Under the pieces are notes generated by a model, which had not been told where the DNA came from, made no database searches, and saw only the letters and a program-made list of their open reading frames with translations. A stretch of DNA of 64,000 nt from assembly GCF_000011385.1 (NCBI RefSeq), contig NC_005125.1, forward strand, positions 558,001-622,000. Reading direction: 5' to 3'. Numbering within the stretch: the stretch's first letter is position 1; the number at the start of each line of letters is the position of its first letter. Position numbers and translations under genes: made by a program. Source of the DNA: Gloeobacter violaceus PCC 7421. Lineage in GTDB: Bacteria > Cyanobacteriota > Cyanobacteriia > Gloeobacterales > Gloeobacteraceae. Positions 51,548-61,142 of this stretch are shown here, piece after piece.

Positions 51548-52656
51548 CTTGCAGCGCTCCGGGCGAGGGCTGCGGCACCCGGCGGCACCGAGTCGGGCAG
51601 GCTCACCCCAAACAGACAACCGCCCCCCGGCCGGTTCGCCGCCCAGATCCGGCCGCCGTGGGCTTCGACGATTTGCCGGGACAGGTACAGCCCCAGGCCG
51701 GTCCCAGGGACGTGGCGGGTATTTTCGGCTTGGTAGAAGCGCTCGAAGACCCGCCGGATATCCGTGGGCGGAATGCCCGTGCCGGTGTCCTCGACCAAAA
51801 GCCGCCACTCGTCCGGCGCCCGCAACAATCGCACCGTCACCCGGCCGCCCCGGGGAGTGTGGTTGATGGCGTTACCCACCAGATTGGCCACCACCCGGCC
51901 CAGTTGCAGAGCGTCCACCGGCAGGTGTGCTCCTTCGGAGCCTTCGTACACCAGTTCGATCTGCCGGCTTACGGCCAGATCTTGCAGCACCACGATCTGC
52001 TCGGCGCACAACTCGTCGAGATCGCTCGGCTGCTTTGCGAGCGGCAGGCCCGACAGGCTGTTGCGATAGATAGCAAGCAGCGTGTCCACCAGGGCGAGCA
52101 GCTTGTGATTGCTTTTTTGCAGCATTTCGATCACCCCCAGCTGTTGGGGGCTGACCTCGCCGAACTGGCCGCGGCCAAAAAATTGCAGCGTCTGCTGGGC
52201 GCCCAACAGGGGGGTCTTCAAATCGTGGGTGAGGGTAGCCACAAAATCCGATTGTGCCCGGGAGAGTTCTTCTCTGGCCTGCAGGGCCGCCTTCTGGCGG
52301 GCGGACTCTTCCTGGATGCGCCGGTACTGAGTCCCCAGGTAGGCGACGGTGAGCAGGGCCGCCACCGTGATCGACCGATCGACCACCGCGACGCTGCTGG
52401 CCAGCGCGTCGCGGGGAAAAAGCAGGTTGGCCAGGGTCAGCACAACCCCCAGGCTGGTGACGAACACGGTGCTGCGCCGGTCGAGAAACCAGTTGGCCAG
52501 CAAAATCGGCCCGACGTAAAGATAGCCGAAGATGTACTCCGGCGGCGTCGAAAACTCCAGCACCAAGATGACGGCAAACATCAGGGCGATGTACGCGCCA
52601 ATCGGTCGAAAAGAAAAGCTGCGCCGGAGCATCTGGTACCTGTCGCGGGCTGGCAT
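51544..52656 (-). CDS. Membrane histidine kinase of the Kdp locus
   Basis: A 370-residue sensor kinase. Three to four short membrane helices occupy residues 18-105 (FRPIGAYIALMFAVILVLEF, YLYVGPILLANWF, VTSLGVVLTLANLLF). A linker helix (110-135) leads to the HisKA domain with SDFVATLTHDLKTPL, phosphoacceptor His144. The HATPase domain has VVANLVGNAINHTPRGGRV, VEDTGTGIPPTD and GTGLGLYLSRQIVEAHGG. It lacks the KdpD N-terminal and USP domains, which are on the separate downstream gene. ATG 52656 is placed before the first helix. Divergent from kdpFABC. Confidence 0.92.
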   Translation of the reverse strand: MPARDRYQMLRRSFSFRPIGAYIALMFAVILVLEFSTPPEYIFGYLYVGPILLANWFLDRRSTVFVTSLGVVLTLANLLFPRDALASSVAVVDRSITVAALLTVAYLGTQYRRIQEESARQKAALQAREELSRAQSDFVATLTHDLKTPLLGAQQTLQFFGRGQFGEVSPQQLGVIEMLQKSNHKLLALVDTLLAIYRNSLSGLPLAKQPSDLDELCAEQIVVLQDLAVSRQIELVYEGSEGAHLPVDALQLGRVVANLVGNAINHTPRGGRVTVRLLRAPDEWRLLVEDTGTGIPPTDIRRVFERFYQAENTRHVPGTGLGLYLSRQIVEAHGGRIWAANRPGGGCLFGVSLPDSVPPGAAALARSAAR

Positions 52657-52724
52657 CGCCGGTATTGCCTTCAGCTTAACAAATGCTCGGTTCGATGATT
52701 CAGTTGGATTCGCTCGCCGCGGCC

Positions 52725-52748
52725 GGTCTATATCAACCGTTATATACC
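52725..52748. promoter_or_regulatory. Imperfect dyad in the Kdp divergent region
   Basis: GGTCTATAT and TTATATACC face each other over a short centre in the 314-base gap between the kinase and kdpF. The site contains TATATA, which could serve as part of a -10 element. It is a candidate binding site for the NarL-type regulator; the dyad is imperfect and could be chance. Confidence 0.3.
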
Positions 52749-52852
52749 CATGGTTCAAGAAGCTATACCGACCATCCAGATTGTGCCCTATTCCCTTGAA
52801 AATCCGGGTTCCTGCGGCCTCAATAGAAACATCCGAAGCGTCAAAATCAGCC

Positions 52853-52951
52853 GTGGAAACATCGATCGCAGACCAAGCGTACTCAGTCTTTGGGGCCATC
52901 GCCTTGTGGATGACTTACTTGTACTGGGTAGTTCGCGAACCGGAAAACTGA
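52853..52951 (+). CDS. Possible 32-residue membrane peptide upstream of kdpF
   Basis: A frame from GTG 52853 reads VETSIADQAYSVFGAIALWM, then TYLYWVVREPEN, with one membrane-like helix and a charged end. It ends 19 bases before kdpF on the same strand. The composition is unlike random sequence in this region. No strong ribosome site precedes the GTG; the frame is open much further upstream, so the real start is uncertain. It may be an additional small Kdp-associated peptide, or the tail of a leader. Confidence 0.4.
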   Translation: METSIADQAYSVFGAIALWMTYLYWVVREPEN

Positions 52952-52970
52952 TCTTACTGGAGAACGCGTT

Positions 52971-53060
52971 ATGACCGGTCCGCTGGGCCTTTTGCTGTTG
53001 ATCACGATGGGGCTGGCAGTCTATTTGCTAGTGGTCATGATCAAGCCTGAGTGGTTCTAA
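52971..53060 (+). CDS. kdpF: Potassium-transporting ATPase small subunit KdpF
   Basis: A 29-residue peptide made of one membrane helix, [20 protein letters not shown], and the family C-terminus KPEWF. KdpF stabilises the KdpFABC complex. GGAG lies 8 bases before ATG 52971. kdpA starts 11 bases after the stop. Confidence 0.92.
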   Translation: MTGPLGLLLLITMGLAVYLLVVMIKPEWF

Positions 53061-53071
53061 AGGATCAAACA

Positions 53072-54799
53072 ATGGCCTTCGAAGGTGTTTTGCAGATTGT
53101 CGCCACCCTCGTCCTGATGGTGGCGATTGTTCCGTTTTTTGGGACCTACATGGCCCGGGTCTTCCAGGGCGAATCCACCTGGCTCGACCGGGTGCTCGGT
53201 CCGATCGAGAACCTGGTGTACCGGCTGGGAGGAGTGCGGCCCGAGCTGACGATGGATTGGTGGAGCTACGCCCGAGCCGTGCTGGCGAGCAACGCCGCGA
53301 TGTTCGTGCCGGTGTTTGCCGTGCTGCTGTTGCAGGGCAGCCTACCATTGAATCCAAACGGCATCTCGGGCATGTCCTGGGATCTGGCCCTGCACACCGC
53401 CATTTCGTTTTTGACCAACACCAACCAGCAGCACTACTCCGGCGAAACCGGCGCCAGCCACCTGGCCCAGATGGTCTGCTTTCAGTTTCTCATGTTCACT
53501 TCGGCCGCCACCGGACTCGCGGTCGGGATTGCCTTTATCCGGGGCCTGCTCGGCAAACCCCTGGGCAATTTCTACGTCGATCTCACCCGCTCTGTCTCGC
53601 GCATCTTGATGCCCATCTCGATCGCCTTCGCGGTGGTGTTGCTGTCCCAGGGGGTGCCCCAGAGCCTGGGCGGCACCACAGAGGCGCAACTGGTCGATCC
53701 TTACCGGACCGAGCAGGACGGCAAGCGTGAGCAGGTGACGGCTCAGAAGCTCGTGAGCGGTCCGTTCGCCTCGATGGAGAGCATCAAAGAACTGGGCGAG
53801 AACGGCGGCGGCTCCTACGGCATCAACTCCGCCCATCCCTACGAAAACCCGAACCCCTTCACCAACCTGCTCGAAATTCTGCTGCTGCTCGCTGTGCCCA
53901 CTTCGCTGATTTACACCTTCGGAGTGCTGGCGAACAATAAAAAGCAGGGGTGGGTGTTGTTCGGGACGATCTTTGTACTTTTTGTCGGTCTGGTGGGTGT
54001 GGCTGCCCTGGGCGAGTACTGGGGCAACCCAACCGTCAATGCCCTCCTGGGAAGCGCCAATCCCAACTTCGAAGGTCAGGAAGTGCGCTTCGGCTGGGCG
54101 CAGTCGGCGCTGTTCGCCACCGCCACCACCGGGACGATGACCGGCGCGGTGAATGCCATGCACGATTCGCTCACACCGCTTGCGGGGCTGGTTACCCTTT
54201 TTAACCTGTGCCTGCAGGTGATCTGGGGTGGCCAGGGCACCGGGATCGCCTATATTCTCGTGTTTTTGATCATCGCGGTGTTTCTGACCGGTTTGATGGT
54301 GGGGCGCACGCCCGAAATTTTCGGCCGCAAGCTCGAAAAGCGGGAAGTGGCGCTGGCGAGCATCATCTTTCTGGTGCACCCCGTCATCATCCTGGTGCCC
54401 ACGGCCATTGCCCTGGCCATTCCAGGCCTCGCAGGCAATTCCAACCCCGGCTTTCACGGCTTGACCCAGGTGGTCTACGAGTACGCAAGCGCCGCAGCCA
54501 ACAACGGCTCCGGCTTCGAGGGCCTGGGGGACGCCACGCCCTGGTGGAACTTGAGCACCTCGGTGGTCCTGCTGTTGGGCCGCTACGCGCCCATCGTCGC
54601 CCTGTTGGCCCTGGCCGGGGGACTGCAGCGCAAGCAGCCGGTGCCGGAGACACCGGGCACTTTGCGCACCGACACGGTGCTCTTCGGCTCGGTCACCGCC
54701 GGAACGATCCTCATCCTGGGAGCGCTCACCTTCTTTCCGGTCTTTGCCCTGGGACCGATTGCCGAGTGGATTGCCAATCTGGCGGGCAAAACTCTGTAG
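53072..54799 (+). CDS. kdpA: Potassium-transporting ATPase channel-like subunit KdpA
   Basis: A 575-residue membrane protein with about ten helices that forms the K+ selectivity filter of the high-affinity KdpFABC pump. The four filter regions are visible around [34 protein letters not shown]-like sequence ([20 protein letters not shown]), [20 protein letters not shown] and [20 protein letters not shown]. Glycines essential for K+ coordination are present. ATG 53072 has AGGA upstream. Third gene of kdpFABC. Confidence 0.96.
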   Translation: MAFEGVLQIVATLVLMVAIVPFFGTYMARVFQGESTWLDRVLGPIENLVYRLGGVRPELTMDWWSYARAVLASNAAMFVPVFAVLLLQGSLPLNPNGISGMSWDLALHTAISFLTNTNQQHYSGETGASHLAQMVCFQFLMFTSAATGLAVGIAFIRGLLGKPLGNFYVDLTRSVSRILMPISIAFAVVLLSQGVPQSLGGTTEAQLVDPYRTEQDGKREQVTAQKLVSGPFASMESIKELGENGGGSYGINSAHPYENPNPFTNLLEILLLLAVPTSLIYTFGVLANNKKQGWVLFGTIFVLFVGLVGVAALGEYWGNPTVNALLGSANPNFEGQEVRFGWAQSALFATATTGTMTGAVNAMHDSLTPLAGLVTLFNLCLQVIWGGQGTGIAYILVFLIIAVFLTGLMVGRTPEIFGRKLEKREVALASIIFLVHPVIILVPTAIALAIPGLAGNSNPGFHGLTQVVYEYASAAANNGSGFEGLGDATPWWNLSTSVVLLLGRYAPIVALLALAGGLQRKQPVPETPGTLRTDTVLFGSVTAGTILILGALTFFPVFALGPIAEWIANLAGKTL

Positions 54800-54811
54800 G
54801 GGAATGGCACG

Positions 54812-56896
54812 ATGCAACTCAAAAACAAACCTGTCCGCGATACCGCCGCCGCCTCGCCGGATCTGCGCCGCCGCAAAATCGACAATTCGGGCATCTTCCA
54901 GCGGGCCGTCGTCGAGTCGTTTGTCAAGCTCAACCCGCTCACCCTCTACAAGAACCCGGTGATGTTCGTGGTGCTGGTGGGCACGCTGGTCACCCTGGCC
55001 CTCACCTTCGAGCCAAGTCTGTTCGGCGAGCAGCCGGAGGGTACCCGCGTGCTCAACGGGCTGATCACCGCCATCTTGTTTGTGACGGTGCTCTTTGGGA
55101 ACTTTGCCGAGGCGGTCGCCGAGGGACGGGGCAGGGCGCAGGCCGCCGCCCTGCGCAGCACTAAGCAGGCCACCCGCGCCCGGCGCGTGCTGGCGGACGG
55201 CCGTACCGAGGAGGTGGACGCTGCGCAACTGCGCAAAGGCGACATCGTCCAGGTGGTGGCGGGCGACTTGATCCCCGCCGACGGCGAGGTGGTCGAAGGG
55301 GTGGCCTCGGTGGACGAATCGGCGATCACAGGCGAATCGGCCCCGGTGATCAAAGAACCCGGCTCGGATGTGGCGAGCACCGTCACCGGCGGCACCCGCA
55401 TCCTCTCGGATTCGCTGGTGCTGCGCATCGGCTCGAACCCCGGCGAGGGCTTCATCGACCGGATGATTGCCCTGATCGAAGGTGCAAAGCGGCAGAAAAC
55501 TCCCAACGAAATCGCCCTCACAGTATTGCTGGCCGTCCTCACCCTCATCTTTTTGATTGTCGTGGCCACACTGCCTCCGATTGCCGCCTTCGTCGGCGCG
55601 CCGGTGAGCATTGCACTTTTGGTCTCGCTCCTGGTCGCCTTGATCCCCACCACCATCGGCGGTCTGCTCTCGGCCATCGGCATCGCCGGGATGGACCGGG
55701 TGGCACAGTTCAACGTGATCGCCACCAGCGGCAAGGCCGTGGAGGCGGCCGGGGATGTCGGCACGCTTATTCTCGACAAGACCGGTACCATCACCCTGGG
55801 CAACCGCCTGGCCGACGAATTTATCCCGGTGGGCGGCTATAGCGTTCGGGAAGTGGCTACCGCCGCCTGGGCCGCCTCGGTATTCGACACCACCCCGGAG
55901 GGCAAGTCGGTGGTGAAGCTGGCCGCGAGCCAGGGAGCGGCGGCCGGTTACGATCCGGAGGGGGCGACGGGCATCGAATTTACGGCCCAGACGCGCATGA
56001 GCGGCACCGATTTTGCCGACGGCCGCGCCGTGCGCAAGGGGGCCGTCGATGCCATCAAGCGCTACGTACAGGCGGACGGCGGCCAGATTCCCGCAGATCT
56101 CGACGCGGCCACCGAGCGCATTTCCCGGCTGGGGGGCACGCCGCTCGCCGTCTGCGCGGGCAACATCGTCTACGGAGTCATCTACCTCAAGGACATCGTC
56201 AAGCCCGGCATGCGCGAGCGCTTCGAGCAACTGCGCCGCATGGGCATCAAGACCGTCATGCTCACCGGCGACAACCGGATCACCGCCTCGGTAATCGCCG
56301 CCGAGGCCGGGGTGGACGATTTTATCGCCGAGGCGACCCCCGAGGACAAAATCCGGGTGATCCGCGAGAATCAGGCGCAGGGCAAACTCGTCGCCATGAC
56401 CGGCGACGGCACCAACGACGCACCGGCCCTCGCCCAGGCGGACGTGGGCGTCGCCATGAACTCGGGCACCCAGGCCGCCAAGGAAGCGGCGAACATGGTG
56501 GACCTTGACTCGGACCCCACCAAGCTCATCGACGTGGTGACCATCGGCAAGCAGCTGTTGATTACCCGCGGGGCGCTCACGACCTTCAGCATCGCCAACG
56601 ACGTCGCCAAGTACTTCGCAATCATCCCGGCGATGTTCAGCGCGGCGGGCATCGGCGTTCTCAACGTCATGGCCCTCACCAGCCCGACCTCGGCCATCCT
56701 CTCGGCACTCGTCTTCAACGCTCTGATCATTCCGGCGCTCATTCCCCTGGCCCTTCGGGGCGTCCAGTTTCAACCGCTCAGCGCCGATCAGCTGCTCACC
56801 CGCAATATGCTCATCTACGGCCTGGGCGGGCTGGTGGTGCCCTTTATCGGCATCAAGCTCATCGACGTCGTCATCACCGCCGTCGGGCTCGCTTAA
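54812..56896 (+). CDS. kdpB: Potassium-transporting ATPase catalytic subunit KdpB
   Basis: A 694-residue P-type ATPase (type IA) that drives K+ uptake. The actuator loop has [15 protein letters not shown]; the phosphorylation site is [27 protein letters not shown] binds nucleotide; [20 protein letters not shown] is the hinge motif. [20 protein letters not shown] begins the first membrane pair. The gene lies 12 bases after kdpA and 14 bases before kdpC. Confidence 0.97.
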   Translation: MQLKNKPVRDTAAASPDLRRRKIDNSGIFQRAVVESFVKLNPLTLYKNPVMFVVLVGTLVTLALTFEPSLFGEQPEGTRVLNGLITAILFVTVLFGNFAEAVAEGRGRAQAAALRSTKQATRARRVLADGRTEEVDAAQLRKGDIVQVVAGDLIPADGEVVEGVASVDESAITGESAPVIKEPGSDVASTVTGGTRILSDSLVLRIGSNPGEGFIDRMIALIEGAKRQKTPNEIALTVLLAVLTLIFLIVVATLPPIAAFVGAPVSIALLVSLLVALIPTTIGGLLSAIGIAGMDRVAQFNVIATSGKAVEAAGDVGTLILDKTGTITLGNRLADEFIPVGGYSVREVATAAWAASVFDTTPEGKSVVKLAASQGAAAGYDPEGATGIEFTAQTRMSGTDFADGRAVRKGAVDAIKRYVQADGGQIPADLDAATERISRLGGTPLAVCAGNIVYGVIYLKDIVKPGMRERFEQLRRMGIKTVMLTGDNRITASVIAAEAGVDDFIAEATPEDKIRVIRENQAQGKLVAMTGDGTNDAPALAQADVGVAMNSGTQAAKEAANMVDLDSDPTKLIDVVTIGKQLLITRGALTTFSIANDVAKYFAIIPAMFSAAGIGVLNVMALTSPTSAILSALVFNALIIPALIPLALRGVQFQPLSADQLLTRNMLIYGLGGLVVPFIGIKLIDVVITAVGLA

Positions 56897-56910
56897 CAGG
56901 GAGTTCTCAC

Positions 56911-57477
56911 ATGTCCCCATTGCAAGAAATCGGCACCGCCGTGCGCATGACGGCGATTTTCTGGATCGGTTGCGGCCTGGCCTACCCGCTCATCTTCACG
57001 GGCTTCGCCCAGGTGGCCTTTCCCGATCAGGCCAACGGGTCGCTGGTGCGCAACGCCCAGAACCAGGTGATCGGCTCGTCGCTCATCGGCCAGAAGTTCA
57101 CCTCCGAGCGCTACTTCCACGGTCGGCCCAGCAGTATCGACTACAAAGCGGAGGCGAGCGGTGCGAGCCAACTCGCTCCCACCAACAAAGTCCTCATCGA
57201 GCGGGTCAAGGCCGATGCCGCAGCGTTTGAGGCCCAAAACGGCACCAAACCAACCATCGATCTGGTGACCACTCCCGGTTCCGGTCTCGATCCGCACATT
57301 ACCCCGGCCGGGGCGGCCGTGCAGACTGCACGGGTCTCCAGAGCCCGCAACCTTGCTCCCGAGCAGGTTCGAAAGCTCGTGTCGCAGTACACGGAGGGCC
57401 GCTTCCTCGGCATCTTCGGCGAGCCGCGCGTCAACGTGCTGGCCCTCAATCTCGCCCTCGACGGAATTCGGCGATGA
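56911..57477 (+). CDS. kdpC: Potassium-transporting ATPase subunit KdpC
   Basis: A 188-residue protein. One N-terminal membrane helix (about 10-32) is followed by a periplasmic-type domain with PDQANGSLV, GSSLIGQKFTSERYFHGRPS and SGLDPHITPAGAAVQTARVS, the family signature. It stabilises KdpAB and raises ATP affinity. The last 4 bases overlap the start of a small RCK_C-like gene. Confidence 0.95.
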   Translation: MSPLQEIGTAVRMTAIFWIGCGLAYPLIFTGFAQVAFPDQANGSLVRNAQNQVIGSSLIGQKFTSERYFHGRPSSIDYKAEASGASQLAPTNKVLIERVKADAAAFEAQNGTKPTIDLVTTPGSGLDPHITPAGAAVQTARVSRARNLAPEQVRKLVSQYTEGRFLGIFGEPRVNVLALNLALDGIRR

Positions 57478-57800
57478 AATCCCTTGAAATGCATGCCACC
57501 GCTGATTTTGACAGCCTGCGGCGAGAGCTGAACCTTCGGCAGCCGGCTCCGGCACTGGTGCGCGTCTCGGTTCTCCATCCTGTTTGCGCTGCAGATTGGC
57601 AGACTCTGCCTTTACCTCCCACCTGCCGGGTGTTATGTGTGTTGCGCCAACAGCAGGTGATCGAAGCGGAATCGTCGCTGCCGCTTGAACCGGGAGACTG
57701 GATAGTGGCTGTTGCTGCTTTGCCGGCCTACGGGCCGATGCTGGAGGCTGCGCTGGGCGATTGGTCGCGGCGGAAGCGCCGCAGATGCTCGTTAGAATAG
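57474..57800 (+). CDS. Small RCK_C-like (TrkA-C-like) protein, last gene of the kdp operon
   Basis: A 108-residue protein with ATG overlapping the kdpC stop (ATGA). The central part, RVLCVLRQQQVIEAESSLPL followed by EPGDWIVAVAALPAYG, has the beta-beta-turn pattern of RCK_C/TrkA-C domains, which bind ligands and regulate K+ channels. The first 25 residues (MKSLEMHATADFDSLRRELN) form a helix. No membrane segment is seen. Anabaena kdp operons carry an extra small gene, kdpG; I could not establish whether this is a counterpart. The family call is by eye. Confidence 0.6.
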   Translation: MKSLEMHATADFDSLRRELNLRQPAPALVRVSVLHPVCAADWQTLPLPPTCRVLCVLRQQQVIEAESSLPLEPGDWIVAVAALPAYGPMLEAALGDWSRRKRRRCSLE

Positions 57801-57838
57801 CGGCAAGTTCCTGGAACGTCTGTCCGGGAGGAGTTTCC

Positions 57839-58402
57839 ATGGTTCGCCTACCATCCCGCCCGTTGACATTGGAAGAGTTTCTGCAGTTGCCGGAAACCGA
57901 ACCTGCCAGTGAATTTATCGACGGGCATATCTTCCAAAAACCGATGCCTCAAGGCAAGCACAGCGCCATCCAGGGCGAACTGCCAGCCGCGGTGAACGCC
58001 GTCTTCAGGCATAGACGGATCGCGCGCGCTTTCCCGGAACTGCGGTGCACCTTCGGCGGCCGGTCCGTTGTACCGGATGTAGCGGTTTATGTCTGGGATC
58101 GCATTTCGCGCGACACCCAGGGTGCCGTTGCCAACCTGTTCCAGAGTGCTCCCGACTGGACTGTCGAGATCCTTTCTCCCGATCAAAGCCAGACCCGGGT
58201 GGTGAAAAATATACTGCATTGCCTGAAATACGGCACCCAGATGGGCTGGCTCATCGACCCCGACGAGCAAACGGTGTTTGTTTACAGGCCGGGTCAACTG
58301 CCGGAGGCGTTCGAGGAGCCCGAGGCGCGTCTGCCCATGCCCGATTTTGCCGAGCAACTTTCACTTACCGTGGGCGAGCTGTTCGCCTGGCTGCAAGACT
58401 GA
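57839..58402 (+). CDS. Uma2 family (DUF820) protein
   Basis: A 187-residue protein of the large cyanobacterial Uma2/DUF820 family, with a PD-(D/E)XK nuclease-like fold. Conserved features are PLTLEEFLQLPETEPASEFI, FIDGHIFQKPMPQGKHSAIQ, the core VVPDVAVYVWDRI with the putative catalytic Asp, and WTVEILSPDQSQTRVVKNIL. GWLIDPDEQTVFVYRPG follows. No nuclease activity is proven for most members. A strong GGGAGGAG site precedes ATG 57839. Confidence 0.88.
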   Translation: MVRLPSRPLTLEEFLQLPETEPASEFIDGHIFQKPMPQGKHSAIQGELPAAVNAVFRHRRIARAFPELRCTFGGRSVVPDVAVYVWDRISRDTQGAVANLFQSAPDWTVEILSPDQSQTRVVKNILHCLKYGTQMGWLIDPDEQTVFVYRPGQLPEAFEEPEARLPMPDFAEQLSLTVGELFAWLQD

Positions 58403-59188
58403 AGCGCTTCCAAGCGGTATCACCAGTGGGCAACCCAACCGGGGGTGGCGCATGACCAGCGTCTGCAAGCCGAAACCCGTCTCGATCCATTCTGGGGTGA
58501 GGACGATGTCGGGCACGCCGACTACGAGCAATTTTCCGTCTTTTAGAAGCGCAAGGCGATCCGCGTATTGGGCCGCCAGGTTGAGATCGTGGAGGACGGT
58601 CACGACGGCCGCTCCCCGGTGGGCAAAGTTGCGCGCCACGGCCAGAGTGCTGTGTTGGTGAGTGAGATCGAGGCTCGCGGTCGGTTCGTCGAGCAGCAGG
58701 TAGCGGGGCGAATCGGGGGGCGCTTCCCAGATCTGGGCCAGGACGCGGGCCAGTTGCACCCGTTGCTTTTCGCCGCCCGAGAGCGTCGGGTAAAGCCGTT
58801 CGGCCAGGTGAGCCACCCCGGCCGCCGCCATCGCCTCGCGGGCGATTTGACGGTCGCGCTCCCCTTCGAGGCCGCGGCTGTGGGGTGTGCGGCCCATCAG
58901 CACCACCTCGAACACCCGAAAGGCAAAAGCCAATGTGGAATTCTGGGGCAAAACGGCGCGCACGCAGGCCCGCTCGCGGGCGGGCCAATCCGCGAGAGCT
59001 TTGCCCGCCATGGAGACGCTGCCCCGGGTGGGCCGGATTTCGCCCGCGAGGGTCTTGAGCAACGTCGATTTGCCGGCGCCGTTGGGACCGACGACGGCGA
59101 GCACCTCGCCGGGGAGAGCTTCCAGGTTCACCTGCTCAAGAAGCCACCGCCCCGCGAGGCGCACACCGATTCCCGCGGCCTTGAGCAT
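58361..59188 (-). CDS. hmuV: Haem ABC importer ATPase HmuV
   Basis: A 275-residue ATPase. Walker A VVGPNGAGKSTLLKTLAGEI, signature LSGGEKQRVQLARVLAQ, Walker B YLLLDEPTASLDL and switch histidine TVLHDLN are intact. The sequence fits HmuV/FecE-type ATPases. Its ATG overlaps the stop of hmuU (ATGA). The 3' end overlaps the convergent Uma2 gene by 42 bases. Confidence 0.93.
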   Translation of the reverse strand: MLKAAGIGVRLAGRWLLEQVNLEALPGEVLAVVGPNGAGKSTLLKTLAGEIRPTRGSVSMAGKALADWPARERACVRAVLPQNSTLAFAFRVFEVVLMGRTPHSRGLEGERDRQIAREAMAAAGVAHLAERLYPTLSGGEKQRVQLARVLAQIWEAPPDSPRYLLLDEPTASLDLTHQHSTLAVARNFAHRGAAVVTVLHDLNLAAQYADRLALLKDGKLLVVGVPDIVLTPEWIETGFGLQTLVMRHPRLGCPLVIPLGSASVLQPGEQLAHGK

Positions 59189-60255
59189 CAGCCCCACCCC
59201 TGCGAGCGCTCCCGCAGCAGCAACCACAAAAAGAAGGGCGCTCCGAGAGCGGCAGTCAGAATGCCGATGGGCAACTCCGCCGGGGCGACGACGGTCCGGC
59301 ACAACCAGTCCGCGGCGATGAGCAGCGCCGCCCCCAGCAAGCTCGCATCGATCAGCAAATGGCGGTGGTCCGGTCCCGACCAGAATCTCAGCAGATGCGG
59401 CACGGCCAGACCGACAAAGCCGATGATCCCCGAGATAGAGACCGCCGCGCCGACCGCGAGGGCCGCAAGCACGATCGCCGCCGCCTTCACCCGCTCGATG
59501 TCAACTCCGAGGTGAACCGCTTCCGCTTCGCCGAGCAAAAAGGCGTTGAGCGGCCGGGCGAGGGTCGGCAGCAGCACGATGGCGGCAAGTAGCGGCGGGG
59601 CTACCCCAGCCAGTGCCTCCCAGGTGGCCCCCCCGAGGCTGCCCAGGCTCCAGAAAGTAATACTGCGCAATTGGGCGTCGGTGGCCGCGAAGGTCAACAG
59701 CCCCGTGCCCGCCCCCGCCAGTGCGTTGACGGCAATCCCGGCCAGCAGCATCGTGGCCACGCTGGTGCGCCCCTCTGCACTCGCGAGCCGGTAGACCAGC
59801 AGCGTCGTGACCAGTCCCCCCGCGAAGGCGGCGACCGGCAGGGTAAACGGCCCCGCAAGGCTTCCGGTTCCCAGGACAATCGCCCCCACCGCCGCGAGCG
59901 CCGCACCGCTCGAGACGCCAATGAGGCCCGGATCGGCGAGGGGGTTGCGAAACAAGCCCTGCATCGCCGCCCCGGCCGTGGCCAGTGCCGCCCCCACCAG
60001 TGCCCCGAGCAACACCCGCGGCAGCCGCACGGCGAGCAGCACCGCCTCCTGCTGCGGTTCGAACGCCCAGGGCAGTGCCACACCGATTTGCCCTGCCAGG
60101 ATCGCCGCCACCTGGGTGGGGGCGATGGCTACCGCCCCATTGCCGACGGCAAAGAGCACCAGAGCGACGAGCAGCCCCACCAGACCCAGGCGCGGCGCAG
60201 CGACGCGCAGTGCCCGGCCGGTGCCCTTGGCAGGCAAAAACCCGGCCTTGCTCAC
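59188..60255 (-). CDS. hmuU: Haem ABC importer permease HmuU (FecCD family)
   Basis: A 355-residue permease with nine to ten membrane helices. FecCD family marks are RLPRVLLGALVGAALATAGA, MQGLFRNPLADPGLIGVSSG, LLAGIAVNAL and SGIIGFVGLAVPHLLRFWSG, the last with the coupling region to the ATPase. It starts with GTG 60255, overlapping the hmuT stop by 4 bases, and ends overlapping hmuV. Confidence 0.93.
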   Translation of the reverse strand: MSKAGFLPAKGTGRALRVAAPRLGLVGLLVALVLFAVGNGAVAIAPTQVAAILAGQIGVALPWAFEPQQEAVLLAVRLPRVLLGALVGAALATAGAAMQGLFRNPLADPGLIGVSSGAALAAVGAIVLGTGSLAGPFTLPVAAFAGGLVTTLLVYRLASAEGRTSVATMLLAGIAVNALAGAGTGLLTFAATDAQLRSITFWSLGSLGGATWEALAGVAPPLLAAIVLLPTLARPLNAFLLGEAEAVHLGVDIERVKAAAIVLAALAVGAAVSISGIIGFVGLAVPHLLRFWSGPDHRHLLIDASLLGAALLIAADWLCRTVVAPAELPIGILTAALGAPFFLWLLLRERSQGWG

Positions 60256-61142
60256 ACCTTCGCCCCCGCCGGGGCCGGGGATCGCAGCTGTCGGCTCAGA
60301 TCGCGCACGGCCTGAGCGAGGCGCGGCCCGAAGCCCAATAGGTACAGATCGTCCATCGCTACCACCCGCTTGTTTTTGAGCGCAGGGGTGAGCGCCAGTC
60401 CCGGCAGTTGGGCAAGACCATCGATGCCCCCGACGCTCGCCAATCCCGCCGCAGGGACCAGCACGACATCGGGAGCCGCCGCCACCGCCGCCTCGGCGGT
60501 GAGGGGCTTGTAGCCTTCGTAGCCGTCCACAGCATTGGTGGCCCCCGCCAGGTTGAGCATCGCATCGGCAGCGTTATCCTGTCCGGCCACCATCAGCGTG
60601 TTCGCCCCTCGTGCGTACAAAAAGAGCACTCTGGGCCGGACGCGCTGCCGGGCGACCTCACCCCGGGCAGCAGCCAGGTCTTTGCGCAATCCGGCAACCA
60701 GCGCTTCGCCGCGCTCGGTGCGGCCCACCGCCTTTGCGACCGCCCGAATCTTTGCCTCTACACCCGCCGGGGTGTGCTCACTGCTGGGAACGACGGCAAG
60801 CTTGACCCCCGCCGCTTTGAGCTGGTCGAGGGCAGCGGGCGGGCCTGCTTCTTCAGTCGCTAAAATCAGCGTGGGTTTGAGCGAAAGCACCCCTTCGGCG
60901 GACACCTGGCGCTGATAGCCCACCTGGGGCAAACGGGCCGCCGCCGCAGGATAGGTGCTCGAAGCGTCCACGCCCACCAGCTGTGCACCGGCATCGAGCG
61001 CGTAGACGATCTCGGTGATCGATCCACCCAGGGCCACGATCCGGGATGCGGAAGGCTTCTCAGCCGCCCGACCAGCACAAACCACAGCCAGCAGGGCCAG
61101 CAACGCGAAGCTCAACCCCTTCCAGGCCGGCATTTTCCCCAT
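60252..61142 (-). CDS. hmuT: Haem-binding protein HmuT
   Basis: A 296-residue exported substrate-binding protein. A signal peptide ends at GRAA (about residue 27). The periplasmic-binding domain has RIVALGGSITEIVYALDAGA and QLVGVDASSTYP, matching HmuT; the Tyr in SSTYP may be the haem ligand. VMVAGQDNAADAMLNLAGAT-type sequence (LMVAGQDNAADAMLNLAGAT) is also characteristic. The ATG at 61142 or 61133 could be used. No Fur-type box was recognised upstream and no TonB-dependent receptor is in the window. Confidence 0.92.
   Translation of the reverse strand: MGKMPAWKGLSFALLALLAVVCAGRAAEKPSASRIVALGGSITEIVYALDAGAQLVGVDASSTYPAAAARLPQVGYQRQVSAEGVLSLKPTLILATEEAGPPAALDQLKAAGVKLAVVPSSEHTPAGVEAKIRAVAKAVGRTERGEALVAGLRKDLAAARGEVARQRVRPRVLFLYARGANTLMVAGQDNAADAMLNLAGATNAVDGYEGYKPLTAEAAVAAAPDVVLVPAAGLASVGGIDGLAQLPGLALTPALKNKRVVAMDDLYLLGFGPRLAQAVRDLSRQLRSPAPAGAKV

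Noticed and set aside
53342-56920. A 1192-codon open frame on the minus strand across kdpA-kdpB
   Set aside because: It is antisense to two unmistakable kdp genes and low in any recognisable domain; GC-rich third positions create such shadows.
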